From NCBI GenBank assembly GCA_963781725.1, contig CAWAGV010000002.1, forward strand, positions 3,472,001-3,536,000: a stretch of 64,000 nucleotides of DNA. Reading direction: 5' to 3'. The notes below the pieces were generated by a model. That model made no database searches. It worked only from the letters and a program-made list of their open reading frames with translations, and had not been told where the DNA came from. This DNA is from BOG-931 sp963781725. GTDB lineage: Bacteria; Pseudomonadota; Alphaproteobacteria; Rhizobiales; Xanthobacteraceae. Of the stretch, positions 16,936 to 26,137 are shown in pieces. A program made the translations under genes and the position numbers. Numbering within the stretch: the stretch's first letter is position 1; each line of letters starts with the position of its first letter.

Positions 16936-17472
16936 TTAGGAGAATTCATACGTAAAGCAATCGGAATGATGAAAGTCCGGCTTGCCGGGCGGATGCGCCA
17001 GCGCCCAATAGGACTTCCGGCCGTTCCGTTCCTCGATCACAGCGGAGAGCCCGACCTGCCATTTCCCGCCGCTCGGCAATTTCATCTGATCCGGCTTCAG
17101 CGCCGCCGTCAGAATGTAGCATCCCGTCTGCAAGTCCGCAGTAATTGGGGGCGCCTGGATTTCGTCCGCAACGCGCATTGCGCTTCGATAACCGGTGAAA
17201 CGGTACGCCGCCCATTGCGTCGATGGCGAGAAGTTGAACTCGTAATACTGCGCCCCCGGCGAAATGCGAAAGAACGCTTCGAAACACGTTTGCTTCCAGA
17301 GCTCATCTGCGCGCACGGGCGCGGCGAGAGGTGGAAGACGCAGGTCGGTTGTTTTCCCGGTGACCAAATAAGCCAGGGCAACGCTGCCCGGCCGCGGTCT
17401 GGTGATCTCCACCGCGATGCCGGTCACTGCGGCGCAAGTCGAGTCCGGGTGAAGTTTCAATGCGAGGCGCAT
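16936..17472 (-). CDS. DOMON-like domain protein
   Basis: 178 residues, mostly beta-strand in character, without signal peptide. The pattern APVRADELWKQTCFEAFF, AQYYEFNFSPSTQWAAYRF and the ending YWALAHPPGKPDFHHSDCF marks the cytoplasmic DOMON-like family that often sits next to DUF1343 genes in alphaproteobacteria. DOMON folds bind sugars or heme, which would suit a partner of a cell-wall sugar hydrolase, but no ligand can be read off. Upstream of the DUF1343 gene by 12 nt. Confidence 0.7.
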   Translation of the reverse strand: MRLALKLHPDSTCAAVTGIAVEITRPRPGSVALAYLVTGKTTDLRLPPLAAPVRADELWKQTCFEAFFRISPGAQYYEFNFSPSTQWAAYRFTGYRSAMRVADEIQAPPITADLQTGCYILTAALKPDQMKLPSGGKWQVGLSAVIEERNGRKSYWALAHPPGKPDFHHSDCFTYEFS

Positions 17473-17521
17473 GCCTGCATTCTAGCTGTCAAGACGACCC
17501 TCGAACACGCAATCGTCAGGA

Positions 17522-19591
17522 CTATCGCCCCTCGCGCGCCCAGGTGCCGGCGAGGCTGCCAATCAGGAGCAACAGGCCAAGCAGGCCGGCAAATACCGGC
17601 AGCACGCCGATGCCGCGCACGACACTGGCATCGCGCATTTTCAGCCCGATCCAGTCGTCACCTTTGTAGGTGTCGCCGGAGCGCACCGCGACGATGCGCG
17701 GCACTTTAACGCCATTGCCGTCGTCGAGACGGCGGGAGTCGCCGCCGGTCGCGTTGGTCAGCGGTGCGAGAACGCCGGTTGTCGACGTTACCTCGGAGAA
17801 TTCGCGAGGATTGGCTGGACCGATGTTGACCAGCGCATTGAGCTTGCCGTCAGTGGCGCGCCAAAGCCCGAGTTCATCGGCGCGGACGCTCTTTTCCCAG
17901 ACGCCCGGCTCGGTCGGTTCAAGCTTGAGCACCTGGTTCACGCCGGACGGCGACGTCAGCGTCACGTCGGCAACGCTGTCGGCCATGGTCTGCCGCCGCA
18001 CGACAAGATCGTGCCCGCTGGCGTTGATCCGCAGCGCTTCTTCCTCGAGATCGGGCTCTTTCATCAGCCAGTGCGAAAGTCTGCGCAGCAGATCGAGATG
18101 AGGGCCGCCGCCTTCGAAACCGCGTGCCCAAAGCCAGATGTGGTCGGACAGCAGCAACGCGACGCGGCCTTCGCCCTGGCGCGAAAGCACCAGCAGGGGT
18201 TTCTGATCCGGTCCCTGCATCACCGTCGTGCCGGTGGAATTCTGGGTATCGACGATGCGGAACCATTCGCTCCAGTTCGGCGGGTTGCTGCCGGAGCCCT
18301 CGAGGCCGCGGGTGACAGGATGCCGTTTGCCCAGATCGGTGAGGCTCGGACGGTAAGCTTCATCGGTGACGTTGCCGTTCGGCTCGGCAGGCAGGATGGA
18401 ATCGAGCGGCGTGTGCCAGATGCTGGTCTGGCTGGCGTAATCGGGACCCGCCGCGACGAGCACCGCGCCGCCATCGCGCACATAGCGGTTGATGTTGTCG
18501 AAATAGATGATCGGCAGCACGCCTTGGCGGGCGTAGCGGTCGAAGATGATGAGCTGGAAGTCATTGATCCTTTGCTGGAAGAGCTCGCGCGTCGGAAACG
18601 CGATCAGCGAAAGCTCATTGATCGGCGTGCCGTCCTGCTTCTCCGGCGGGCGCAGAATGGTGAAGTGAACCAGGTCGACCGAGGCGTCCGATTTCAGGAG
18701 ATTGCGCCAGGTTCGCTCGCCGGCGTGCGGCTCGCCGGAGACCAGCAGCACACGCAGCTTGTCGCGGACGCCGTCGATCGACACCACCGCGCGATTGTTG
18801 ACCGTGGTCAGCTCTCCGCCGGGCAGCGGCGCGGCCTCGATTTCGACGATGTTTTGGCCGCCGTGCGGGATCGGAATATCGACGCGTTGCTGAACGCCGA
18901 CCGGGACGGTGCGGGTCTCGATCACGTCGCCGTCGCGGCGGACAGTGACGTCGGCGGTTCCGGCTTTGACGCCGTGGTCCTCGACCCGGAAGGTAATGGT
19001 TTGGGACTGGCCGACGATGCCGAAGCGCGGTGCGGCAACCAGGGCGACGCGGCGATCGTGTTCGTCCTTGGTGCCGGTAATCAGGGCATGGACCGGTGCG
19101 GCAAAACCCAGCGTGCTGGCATCGGCGGGCACGTCGTGCACGCGGCCGTCGGTGAGCATGATGACGCCGGCAATACGGTCGGTCGGCACGTCGGCAAGGG
19201 TCGAGCCGAGCGCCGTGAACAGTCGCGTGCCGTCAGTCTCGCCGTCGGATTGTCCGGCCTCCACGACGCGGACGTCGAGGCCGGGGATGTGGCCGAGCCT
19301 GTCAACGATGGCTGCGCGCGCTTCCTCGGTCTGTTGGGTGCGGTCGCCGAAATTCTGGCTCGGGCTCTTGTCCACCACGACAACGGCAACGGAACTGAGC
19401 GGATCGCGGTCTTCGCGCGTGAACGACGGGTTGGCGAGCGCGAGCACGACCAAGGCGAGGGCAACCGCCCGGATCGTCGCGCCACGGCTGCGCGAGACGA
19501 ACAGCAGCAGGGCAAGGATCACGGCGGCGGCGGCGGCGGCCCAGAGAATCTGGGCGCTGACGAGAGGGGCGAACGCGATACCAAAATTCAC
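17522..19591 (-). CDS. Membrane protein with VWA-like and GATase1-like regions
   Basis: 689 residues with two N-terminal membrane segments (ILWAAAAAAVILALLLFV and ATIRAVALALVVLALANP) and one near the C terminus (GVLPVFAGLLGLLLLIGSLAG). After the first pair, SSVAVVVVDKSPSQNFG resembles a degenerate MIDAS, and GVIMLTDGRVHD is a VWA-type strand. The region with LRVLLVSGEPHAGERTWRN and IIYFDNINRYVRDGGAVLVAAG resembles the glutamine-amidotransferase-like fold found in such proteins. It is the last gene of the MoxR/DUF58/DUF4159 operon and probably forms a large periplasm-facing membrane complex with it. Substrate of the complex unknown. Confidence 0.75.
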   Translation of the reverse strand: MNFGIAFAPLVSAQILWAAAAAAVILALLLFVSRSRGATIRAVALALVVLALANPSFTREDRDPLSSVAVVVVDKSPSQNFGDRTQQTEEARAAIVDRLGHIPGLDVRVVEAGQSDGETDGTRLFTALGSTLADVPTDRIAGVIMLTDGRVHDVPADASTLGFAAPVHALITGTKDEHDRRVALVAAPRFGIVGQSQTITFRVEDHGVKAGTADVTVRRDGDVIETRTVPVGVQQRVDIPIPHGGQNIVEIEAAPLPGGELTTVNNRAVVSIDGVRDKLRVLLVSGEPHAGERTWRNLLKSDASVDLVHFTILRPPEKQDGTPINELSLIAFPTRELFQQRINDFQLIIFDRYARQGVLPIIYFDNINRYVRDGGAVLVAAGPDYASQTSIWHTPLDSILPAEPNGNVTDEAYRPSLTDLGKRHPVTRGLEGSGSNPPNWSEWFRIVDTQNSTGTTVMQGPDQKPLLVLSRQGEGRVALLLSDHIWLWARGFEGGGPHLDLLRRLSHWLMKEPDLEEEALRINASGHDLVVRRQTMADSVADVTLTSPSGVNQVLKLEPTEPGVWEKSVRADELGLWRATDGKLNALVNIGPANPREFSEVTSTTGVLAPLTNATGGDSRRLDDGNGVKVPRIVAVRSGDTYKGDDWIGLKMRDASVVRGIGVLPVFAGLLGLLLLIGSLAGTWAREGR

Positions 19592-19601
19592 GGCCGCTCT
19601 C

Positions 19602-22418
19602 CTATTGCCCGAGCCGTTCGAGCAGCGCCGGCACGTGCACCTGATCGGCCTTGTAGTTGCCGGTGAGCGTGTACATCACGATGTTGACGCCGGCGCGAAA
19701 TGCGAACTCGCGCTGGCGCGGCTCGCCATCGATCATCGGCAGCATCGGCTGGCCGTCGGAGCGCGCGGCCCAGGCGCCAGCCATGTCGTTCGATGTGATG
19801 ATGATCGAGGAAACGCCGTCGCCGCCGCGGGCGGGCCGGCCCAGGCGCTCTTCATCCGGCGCCGACGGCAGCGCCTCGACCCAGAGCTGGCCGGTGTTGA
19901 AGCGGCCTGGAAAATCGCGGAGCAGGTAGAAGGTCTTGGTGAGAACGTGGTCGTGCGGTACCGGCTCGAGTTCCGGGATGTCGAGCGACGACAGGATTTG
20001 CCGCAGCTCCATCATACCGGGGCTGCGGGTCTCGCCGCCGGGCCCGGGCGGTGCCACCACGGCGTCGCGGGTGTCGAACAGCACCGTGCCGCCGTCTTTC
20101 ATGTAGGTATCGATCCGCTTGAGCGCGTCCTCTGACGGGCGGGGCGCGCCCGGCGCGATCGGCCAATAGATCAGCGGATAGAATGCAAGCTCGTCATGGG
20201 CGATATCGAGACCGATCGGATCGCCGGGCTCAAGCGCGGTGCGCTGGGCGAGAAAAAGCGTCAGCGCGGACAGGCCCGCCTTGCTGATATCGTCGATGCT
20301 AGCGTTGCCGGTGACCACGTAGGCGAGCTTGGTCTCCAGCGCCGACTGCGGGACGTTGCCGACCCGGATGTCCTCGGCGCGGACGTGGGTCGCCGTCAGT
20401 GCCAGCGCCGCGATCAGGATCACTGAAGCGGTTGCGGCGCGCGACCGCGGCATCAGCCGCTGGATGCCGCCGCCAAGGATCAGCACAACGAGAGTATCGA
20501 GGAGGAACAGCGCCAGCGCCGCGATCAGGATCGGGCCACGCAGATCGAGAGGCTCGGTGGTGCGGTAAATCTCGAAACGCGCGTTGGTCAGAGGTGTGAA
20601 ATCCAGCGGCGCCAGGCGATCCGCCGGCGCCAGCGTATTGACGGCGAACAAGCCTTCCGGCGGTCCGTAGAAGCCCGGCGGATGATCGGCTGTGGCTGCG
20701 CCGGAGAAATCCGTCGCCACCGGGCGCGCGGTCGAGAGCGGCGCGATGAAATTACCGAAGCCGTCAAGCACGCGGGTCGGCGGCACCAGCTCGTGCGCGG
20801 TCTTGTTTTGCGAACCGGCGGTCTCGGTGACGTTGGTCGTGCCGGCCAGCGCGACGATGCGGCGAAGCATTTCGACGAAAGCGCCGGAAAGCGGCAGGTT
20901 GGACCAGCGCGTATCGCCGGTGACATGGAACAGCACGATCAGTCCCTTGCCGCGCTTGGCCGCGGTGACGAGCGGTGTGCCGTCGGCGAGCGCCGCCCAG
21001 GTATTGTCATTGAGTGCCGCATCGGGTTCGGCGAGAACCTGACGTGTCACAGTGACATCGTTCGGCACCGTCATGCCGTTGAAAGGGCTCTCGCGCGAGA
21101 ATGCCGCCAGCGGCTGGGGCTTGTCCCAGCTCAGGCTGCCGCCGAGGATGCGGCCGCCGCGCCGTAATTTCACCGGAACCAGATCGTCGTCGGACGCCGC
21201 AAGCCGCGGCCCGGCAAACCGCACCAGCACGCCGCCATCCTCGGTCCAGTGCGCAAGACGGTCATGGGCATCGCCCGAGACGTTGCCGACGTCGGCGAGG
21301 ATCAGCATCGGCAGATTCTGATCGAGGAAATGCGTCACCGCGTCGGCGGGAGACTCGCCCTGAGCGGTACGCACATCGGCAAAAGGACTGAGTGCGCGGT
21401 CGATGTAGTAGGTCGATGACAGGATCGGCTCGGACATGTCTGCGGTCGCGCCGGAAATGACGCCAACCGTGCGCCGCCGCCAGCGCTTGTCGAGCAGTTG
21501 CACAGCGCCCGCGGAATGTTCGCCGGCAATTTCGATCCGGGCGATGTCGTTGCGGATTTCGACCGGAAGATCGAAATGCGCGTCGGTTTCGTGGCTCTCC
21601 CCGGTGAAAGCGAACGGAGCTTCGCCGAGGTTGAGACCCTTCAGATCGAGGGCGCGCACGGCGCCGTTGGCTGCCGCGCCGGGATCGGCGCGCAGGACCT
21701 TCACCGTCAGGGCGCCTGCGGCGTTGTCGGCCGCGGCGAGCGCCCGCGGCCCGGGAATGCCGCCGGTAACGATGGTGATCGGATGATCCCCGATCGCCTG
21801 CGCAAGCCCTTTGACGAAATCGGAACCGTGGCCGACATCGGTGCCGTCGGACAACCAGACCAGATCGACGTCATGAACGTTGGCGATGAACTGCGAGATC
21901 GACGGCAGGGCCTCGGTGCGATCGATCGAATGCGGCTTCGGCTTGATCTGGTGCAAGCGTACGCGCGCGGAGTCGGCGGGCTCCAAAGAGACATCGCGGG
22001 CGCCCTCGGAAAGCGGAATAAGCGCAACTGCCCTGCGGTTGTCAGCGGCCCGCGCAATGATGTCGTCGGCGGTGCGCAGCCGCGCATCCCATGTGGCCGC
22101 CGATCCCCAGCCGTCGTCGATCAGGATGCCGATGGGCGCCTGAGATGCGGTCGCGGCGAACTGCGGATGCCACAGCGGTCCGGCCGCAGCGATGATGACG
22201 AGTGCGGCCAGCGCCAGCCGCAGCAGCGTCAGCCACCACGGGGTGCGGGCAGGGGTCTCTTCCTTCGGCGCTATCTCAAGAAGCAGCCGCGTCGGCGGAA
22301 AATCGATGCGGCGTGGTCGCGGCGGAATGAGCCGCAGCAGCCACCACAGCACCGGCAGTGTGATCAGGCCGATCAGTACCAGCGGTTCGGCGAAGCCGAT
22401 GGGCAAGCCGCCGATCAT
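19602..22418 (-). CDS. BatA-like N-terminus plus DUF4159 membrane protein
   Basis: 938 residues. The N-terminus (GFAEPLVLIGLITLPVLWWL, then RIDFPPTRLLLEI) is the BatA N-terminal membrane domain. A second pair of helices follows at about residue 60, and another sits mid-protein (ILIAALALFLLDTLVVLILGG). The last third, from RAEDIRVGNV to the end, is DUF4159: FYPLIYWPI, YMKDGGTVLFDTRD, ILTSSDMAG-like IIITSNDMAGAW and FRAGVNIVMYTLTGNYK. DUF4159 folds like a glutamine amidotransferase without the catalytic triad. The start overlaps the DUF58 gene by 4 nt (ATGA). Confidence 0.82.
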   Translation of the reverse strand: MIGGLPIGFAEPLVLIGLITLPVLWWLLRLIPPRPRRIDFPPTRLLLEIAPKEETPARTPWWLTLLRLALAALVIIAAAGPLWHPQFAATASQAPIGILIDDGWGSAATWDARLRTADDIIARAADNRRAVALIPLSEGARDVSLEPADSARVRLHQIKPKPHSIDRTEALPSISQFIANVHDVDLVWLSDGTDVGHGSDFVKGLAQAIGDHPITIVTGGIPGPRALAAADNAAGALTVKVLRADPGAAANGAVRALDLKGLNLGEAPFAFTGESHETDAHFDLPVEIRNDIARIEIAGEHSAGAVQLLDKRWRRRTVGVISGATADMSEPILSSTYYIDRALSPFADVRTAQGESPADAVTHFLDQNLPMLILADVGNVSGDAHDRLAHWTEDGGVLVRFAGPRLAASDDDLVPVKLRRGGRILGGSLSWDKPQPLAAFSRESPFNGMTVPNDVTVTRQVLAEPDAALNDNTWAALADGTPLVTAAKRGKGLIVLFHVTGDTRWSNLPLSGAFVEMLRRIVALAGTTNVTETAGSQNKTAHELVPPTRVLDGFGNFIAPLSTARPVATDFSGAATADHPPGFYGPPEGLFAVNTLAPADRLAPLDFTPLTNARFEIYRTTEPLDLRGPILIAALALFLLDTLVVLILGGGIQRLMPRSRAATASVILIAALALTATHVRAEDIRVGNVPQSALETKLAYVVTGNASIDDISKAGLSALTLFLAQRTALEPGDPIGLDIAHDELAFYPLIYWPIAPGAPRPSEDALKRIDTYMKDGGTVLFDTRDAVVAPPGPGGETRSPGMMELRQILSSLDIPELEPVPHDHVLTKTFYLLRDFPGRFNTGQLWVEALPSAPDEERLGRPARGGDGVSSIIITSNDMAGAWAARSDGQPMLPMIDGEPRQREFAFRAGVNIVMYTLTGNYKADQVHVPALLERLGQ

Positions 22419-23368
22419 GCCGGTACCGCCGGCTGGCTTGCCGTGTGCTGGCGAAAGCCGATGTCGCTTTCACTGGCGCCAATGCGGGCTTGCAGCGCGA
22501 GCAGGAGTTCGCTCGCCGGCCGGTCGGTGCGATGGACAGTGAAACTCCAGCCGAGCCGATCGGTCTCGCTGCGGATTTCGCTGCGGTGGCGCGCCACCCG
22601 TGCCGTGTAGTCGGTGCGCCACGTCTCGGCGCGGCCGGCGGTGATGCTGCCGCCGCCTTCGGGCTCGACGAATTCCACGCGACCCCAATACGGAAATGTC
22701 TCCTCGGCGGGGTCGACGATCTGCACGACGTGGCCGCGCGCGCCACTACCGGAGAGCTGCGTGATGGTGCGCCGCACGTCGCCGATCTCGCTCCACAGGT
22801 CAGACAGCAGCACGACCTCGGAAAGCGGAGAGGGAGCGAAGTGCGGCGGCAGGCTCGTGCGCTCCGCGGCATCGTGAACGATGGCCTGCGCGATGCGGTC
22901 GATGACATTGCGGCTGCCGGTCGGACGCATCAATCCGGGAATGCCGACACGTTCGCCGGCCTCGACCAGAACTTCGGACAGTGCCAAGGCGACGACGAGC
23001 GTGCGATAAAGTTTGCTGTCGCGCACCATCGGGGAGGCGAAATTCATCGACGGTGAGCGGTCCGGCCAGATCCAAACCGTGTGCGCGGCTTCCCATTCCT
23101 GCTCGCGAACATAGAGATGATCATCGCGCGCCGAACGTCGCCAGTCGACCCGCGCGGCCGGCTCGCCCGAAACGAAGCGGCGGTATTGCCAGAAGTTCTC
23201 GCCGGGGCCGGCGCGGCGGCGTCCATGCAGGCCGTGGATGACGGTTGCTGCAACCCTGCGCGCTTCAAGAATCAATCGCGGCATGGTGGCCGCGAGCGTT
23301 TGCCCCGCGCCGACCGCCCGGCCAACCGCCGGAATATCCTGATGAACGCGCCTGGACTCGACCGCCAT
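22415..23368 (-). CDS. DUF58 domain protein
   Basis: 317 residues. The core GPGENFWQYRRFVSGEPAARVDWRRSARDDHLYVREQ is, in pieces, the unmistakable DUF58 signature (including RRFVSGEPAARVDW and SARDDHLYVRE). A VWA-like fold follows with VWIWPDRSPSMNF as the presumed MIDAS (DRSPS) and VVLLSDLWSE. It sits between MoxR and the DUF4159 protein and is expected to be a soluble partner acted upon by MoxR. Overlaps the DUF4159 start by 4 nt. Confidence 0.85.
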   Translation of the reverse strand: MAVESRRVHQDIPAVGRAVGAGQTLAATMPRLILEARRVAATVIHGLHGRRRAGPGENFWQYRRFVSGEPAARVDWRRSARDDHLYVREQEWEAAHTVWIWPDRSPSMNFASPMVRDSKLYRTLVVALALSEVLVEAGERVGIPGLMRPTGSRNVIDRIAQAIVHDAAERTSLPPHFAPSPLSEVVLLSDLWSEIGDVRRTITQLSGSGARGHVVQIVDPAEETFPYWGRVEFVEPEGGGSITAGRAETWRTDYTARVARHRSEIRSETDRLGWSFTVHRTDRPASELLLALQARIGASESDIGFRQHTASQPAVPA

Positions 23369-23372
23369 CCGG

Positions 23373-24383
23373 TTATCCGATCCGCGCCTTCAGCCGGCCG
23401 ACCACAGCTCCGATGGTTTCGCCTTCGGCGCGGGCGCTGAAGGTGAGCGCCATGCGGTGCTTGAGCACCGGCTCGGCGAGATCGAGCACATCGTCGATCG
23501 AAGGGGCGAGACGGCCGTCGAGCAGTGCGCGGGCGCGGACCGCCAGCATCAGCGCCTGGCTGGCCCGCGGGCTTGGACCCCAGGCAATCAGCTTGGCGGC
23601 GTCGCTGCTTTCGGGTCCGGGCCGTGCCGACCGCACCAGCGCGAGGATGGCTTCGACAACCAACTCGCCGACCGGCAATCGCCGCACCAGCCGTTGCGCG
23701 GCCAGCAGGTCTTCGCCGGTCATCGCCGCCTTGGGGCGGGTCTCTTCCGCTCCGGTGGTCTCGAACAGGATTTTGCGTTCTGAGTCGCGGTCGGGATAGC
23801 CGACGTCGATCTCCATCAGGAAGCGGTCGAGTTGCGCTTCCGGCAGCGGGTAGGTGCCTTCCTGCTCCAGCGGATTTTGCGTCGCCAGCACGTGAAACGG
23901 CTTCGGCAGATCGTGGCGCGTGCCGGCAATGGTAACGTGCTGCTCCTGCATGGCCTGCAACAGCGCCGATTGGGTGCGCGGGCTGGCGCGATTGATCTCG
24001 TCAGCCATCAGGAGCTGGGCGAATACCGGACCGGGCAGAAAGCGGAAGCTGCGTTTGCCGGCCTGACTCTCCTCAAGCACCTCGGTGCCGAGAATGTCGG
24101 AGGGCATCAGGTCTGGCGTGAACTGGATACGCCGCGCGTCCAGTCCAAGCACGATACCCAGCGTGTCGACGAGCTTGGTCTTGGCGAGGCCGGGTACGCC
24201 GAGCAGCAGCGCATGGCCGCCTGAGAGGATGGTTACCAGCGCCTGCTCGACCACCTTGTCCTGACCGAAAATGACCGTGCCGATGGCGGCCTTCGCCGCG
24301 CGCACATGAGCAGCGGTCGTTTCAGCGGTCCGGACGATCATGTCCTCGAGCTTTTCGAGGCCATCTCCCGCAGCAACTGCCAT
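23373..24383 (-). CDS. MoxR-family AAA+ ATPase
   Basis: 336 residues, full MoxR length. Walker A GVPGLAKT at 62-69, Walker B with LLMADEINRASPRTQSALL, sensor-1 in VLATQNPLEQEG, and sensor-2 region WGPSPRASQALML. MoxR proteins act as chaperones that remodel VWA-domain partners; here the partners should be the DUF58, DUF4159 and BatA-like proteins downstream. First gene of the leftward operon, starting at ATG 24383 with AAGGAG upstream on its strand (revealed by the ACTCCTTG run at 24390-24397). Confidence 0.92.
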   Translation of the reverse strand: MAVAAGDGLEKLEDMIVRTAETTAAHVRAAKAAIGTVIFGQDKVVEQALVTILSGGHALLLGVPGLAKTKLVDTLGIVLGLDARRIQFTPDLMPSDILGTEVLEESQAGKRSFRFLPGPVFAQLLMADEINRASPRTQSALLQAMQEQHVTIAGTRHDLPKPFHVLATQNPLEQEGTYPLPEAQLDRFLMEIDVGYPDRDSERKILFETTGAEETRPKAAMTGEDLLAAQRLVRRLPVGELVVEAILALVRSARPGPESSDAAKLIAWGPSPRASQALMLAVRARALLDGRLAPSIDDVLDLAEPVLKHRMALTFSARAEGETIGAVVGRLKARIG

Positions 24384-24621
24384 TGCTAACTCCTTGTCTC
24401 TAGGACGTATTTTTGTATCTGATCAGGGACATGCCATATGCACGAATCTAAGGCAGCCATGATGCAATATATGAGCCACCCCGTATAAACGGAGGTTGGC
24501 CCGATTTCCGTCCACAGGAACACAACTTGGATGGGGCCGCTAAATGCAGGTTCGCGATCACGAACTCTCGAATAATCTCGCCCCCCGGACTCAAGTCCTA
24601 GAGGTAAGGTCAAGGCAAACC

Positions 24622-25212
24622 ATGGCGAAGGAAGGGCAGTCCGGCCTTGAGTCGATCACAGGCGCGCTAGCGCGCGGCGGCACCAAAGGAGTGCCTCCAG
24701 TCGAGCGCTGGAATCCGCCATTTTGCGGCGATCTCGACATGCGCATCGCCTCCGATGGTACGTGGTTCTATCTCAAGACCCCGATTGGCCGTCCGGCACT
24801 GGTAAAATTGTTCGCATCGGTCCTCAGGCGTGAAGGCGACAATTACTTCCTGGTTACGCCGGTCGAGAAATGCGGCATCACCGTCGACGATGCGCCGTTC
24901 CTTGCGGTCGAACTCAATGTGGAGGATGGCGCAGAGGGACGTGAACTGCATTTCCGCACCAATGTCGACGATTGGGTGACGTGCGGCCCGCAACATGCGC
25001 TCCGCTTTGAGCCTGAGACCGGCACCGGCGGCCTGAAGCCTTACTTGCACGTCCGCCGCGATCTGTGGGCGAAAGTGACGCGCCCGCTGTTTTTCGATCT
25101 TGTCGAAATCGGTGAAGAGCGCGATGTCGACGGCAACGCAATGTTCGGCGTGTCGTCGATGGGCACGTTTTTTCCGATGGCGCCGGCCGAGCAGGTGAGG
25201 GACTTCGCGTGA
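24622..25212 (+). CDS. DUF1285 protein
   Basis: 196 residues from ATG 24622; a longer frame starts at 24544 but its extra 26 residues do not look like the family. WNPPFCGDLDMRIASDGTWFYLKTPIGRPALVKLFASVL, read in pieces (CGDLDMRIA.DGTWFY, PIGR..LV.LFASVL), is the DUF1285 core, and REGDNYFLVTPVEK and PFLAVEL continue it. Known structures form two small beta domains; function unknown. First gene of a rightward operon: the next start overlaps its stop by 4 nt (GTGA). Confidence 0.82.
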   Translation: MAKEGQSGLESITGALARGGTKGVPPVERWNPPFCGDLDMRIASDGTWFYLKTPIGRPALVKLFASVLRREGDNYFLVTPVEKCGITVDDAPFLAVELNVEDGAEGRELHFRTNVDDWVTCGPQHALRFEPETGTGGLKPYLHVRRDLWAKVTRPLFFDLVEIGEERDVDGNAMFGVSSMGTFFPMAPAEQVRDFA

Positions 25213-25877
25213 ACGACGTCAGCACACCTTTGTCTTCGTCGGTCACGGCGGATTTCTTTGAACGCGCCCGCGGGCGGCTCACTCTCGAAGTGCCTCCGGC
25301 GCTGACCGATCCGAATGCGAAGGGTATTCGCCGCGGCGATCTCGACCTCGATCCCGCGCTCTGGGAACGCGCCGGTGTCAGCGCTACCAAGCCGGCGGCC
25401 GTGCTGGTTCCGATTGTCGATCGTGCCACGCCGACGGTGTTGCTGACCTTGCGTACGGCCGAGCTCACCAGCCACGCCGGGCAGATTGCCTTCCCCGGCG
25501 GCAGGATCGATCCCAACGACGAGAGCCCGGTCGCCGCCGCGATGCGCGAGGCAAAGGAAGAAATCGGGCTTGCGCCCAATCTGATCGAGCCGATCGGTTA
25601 TCTCGATCTCTACCTGACCTTCTCGGGCTTTCGTATCCTGCCGACGGTTGCGCGCGTTAAACCGGACTTCGCACTCACGCTCAATCCATGGGAAGTCGTC
25701 GAGTCTTTTGAGGTGCCGCTCGACTTCCTGATGAATCCGTCGAACCATCAGGAAAAGTCGCGTGACTGGAAAGGCATCATCCGCAATTATTATGCGATGC
25801 CGTACGGTGAACGGTACATTTGGGGTATTACTGCCGGCATCCTGAAAAATCTCTACGACCGGATCTACGGCACATGA
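25209..25877 (+). CDS. CoA pyrophosphatase-like Nudix hydrolase
   Basis: 222 residues from GTG 25209. The Nudix box reads GGRIDPNDESPVAAAMREAKEEIGL, given here in parts: GGRIDPNDE, then AMREAKEEIGL. It is preceded by HAGQIAFPGG, and this HAGQI.FPGG motif is diagnostic for the coenzyme A pyrophosphatase branch (NudL/PCD1), which splits CoA or acyl-CoA to 4'-phosphopantetheine and 3',5'-ADP. Overlaps both neighbours by 4 nt, so its translation is coupled to the DUF1285 and small membrane proteins. Confidence 0.85.
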   Translation: MNDVSTPLSSSVTADFFERARGRLTLEVPPALTDPNAKGIRRGDLDLDPALWERAGVSATKPAAVLVPIVDRATPTVLLTLRTAELTSHAGQIAFPGGRIDPNDESPVAAAMREAKEEIGLAPNLIEPIGYLDLYLTFSGFRILPTVARVKPDFALTLNPWEVVESFEVPLDFLMNPSNHQEKSRDWKGIIRNYYAMPYGERYIWGITAGILKNLYDRIYGT

Positions 25878-26137
25878 TCAGGACAGTCCTCACCGAGGCC
25901 GCGCTGTTCCTTACGCCGTTTGCCATCTATGTCGCCTTTCTGATCGCAACGCGCTCCGGCATCACGCTGCCGGAAGCGTGGACGACGCGCCGTATTGTCG
26001 GGTTGATCATCGCGTCGCTGGTGCTGGTGGTTGGCAGCTTCCTGTTCCTGGCGCAATTTTCCGGCGCGCCACCGGGTTCGACCTACGTGCCGGCGCACAT
26101 GGAGAACGGCAAATTCGTGCCGGGGAGCACGCGGTGA
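25874..26137 (+). CDS. Small two-helix membrane protein (DUF6111-like)
   Basis: 87 residues from ATG 25874, whose ATGA overlaps the Nudix stop. Two membrane helices are evident: ALFLTPFAIYVAFLIATR and IVGLIIASLVLVVGSFLFL, with a short periplasmic tail (GSTYVPAHMENGKFVPG). I recall proteins of this type next to CCA-transferase genes in Bradyrhizobium-like genomes, labelled DUF6111; that label is from memory. Function unknown. Its TGA overlaps the next GTG. Confidence 0.65.
   Translation: MIRTVLTEAALFLTPFAIYVAFLIATRSGITLPEAWTTRRIVGLIIASLVLVVGSFLFLAQFSGAPPGSTYVPAHMENGKFVPGSTR

Noticed and set aside
18011..19666. 551-codon open frame on the + strand
   Set aside because: It is antisense to the BatA-like gene in GC-rich DNA, has Arg/Gly/Asp-rich composition without any motif, and no ribosome site; a shadow frame.
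21498..22610. 370-codon open frame on the + strand
   Set aside because: Runs through the DUF4159 and DUF58 genes in antisense, Arg/Gly/Gln-rich, no motif.
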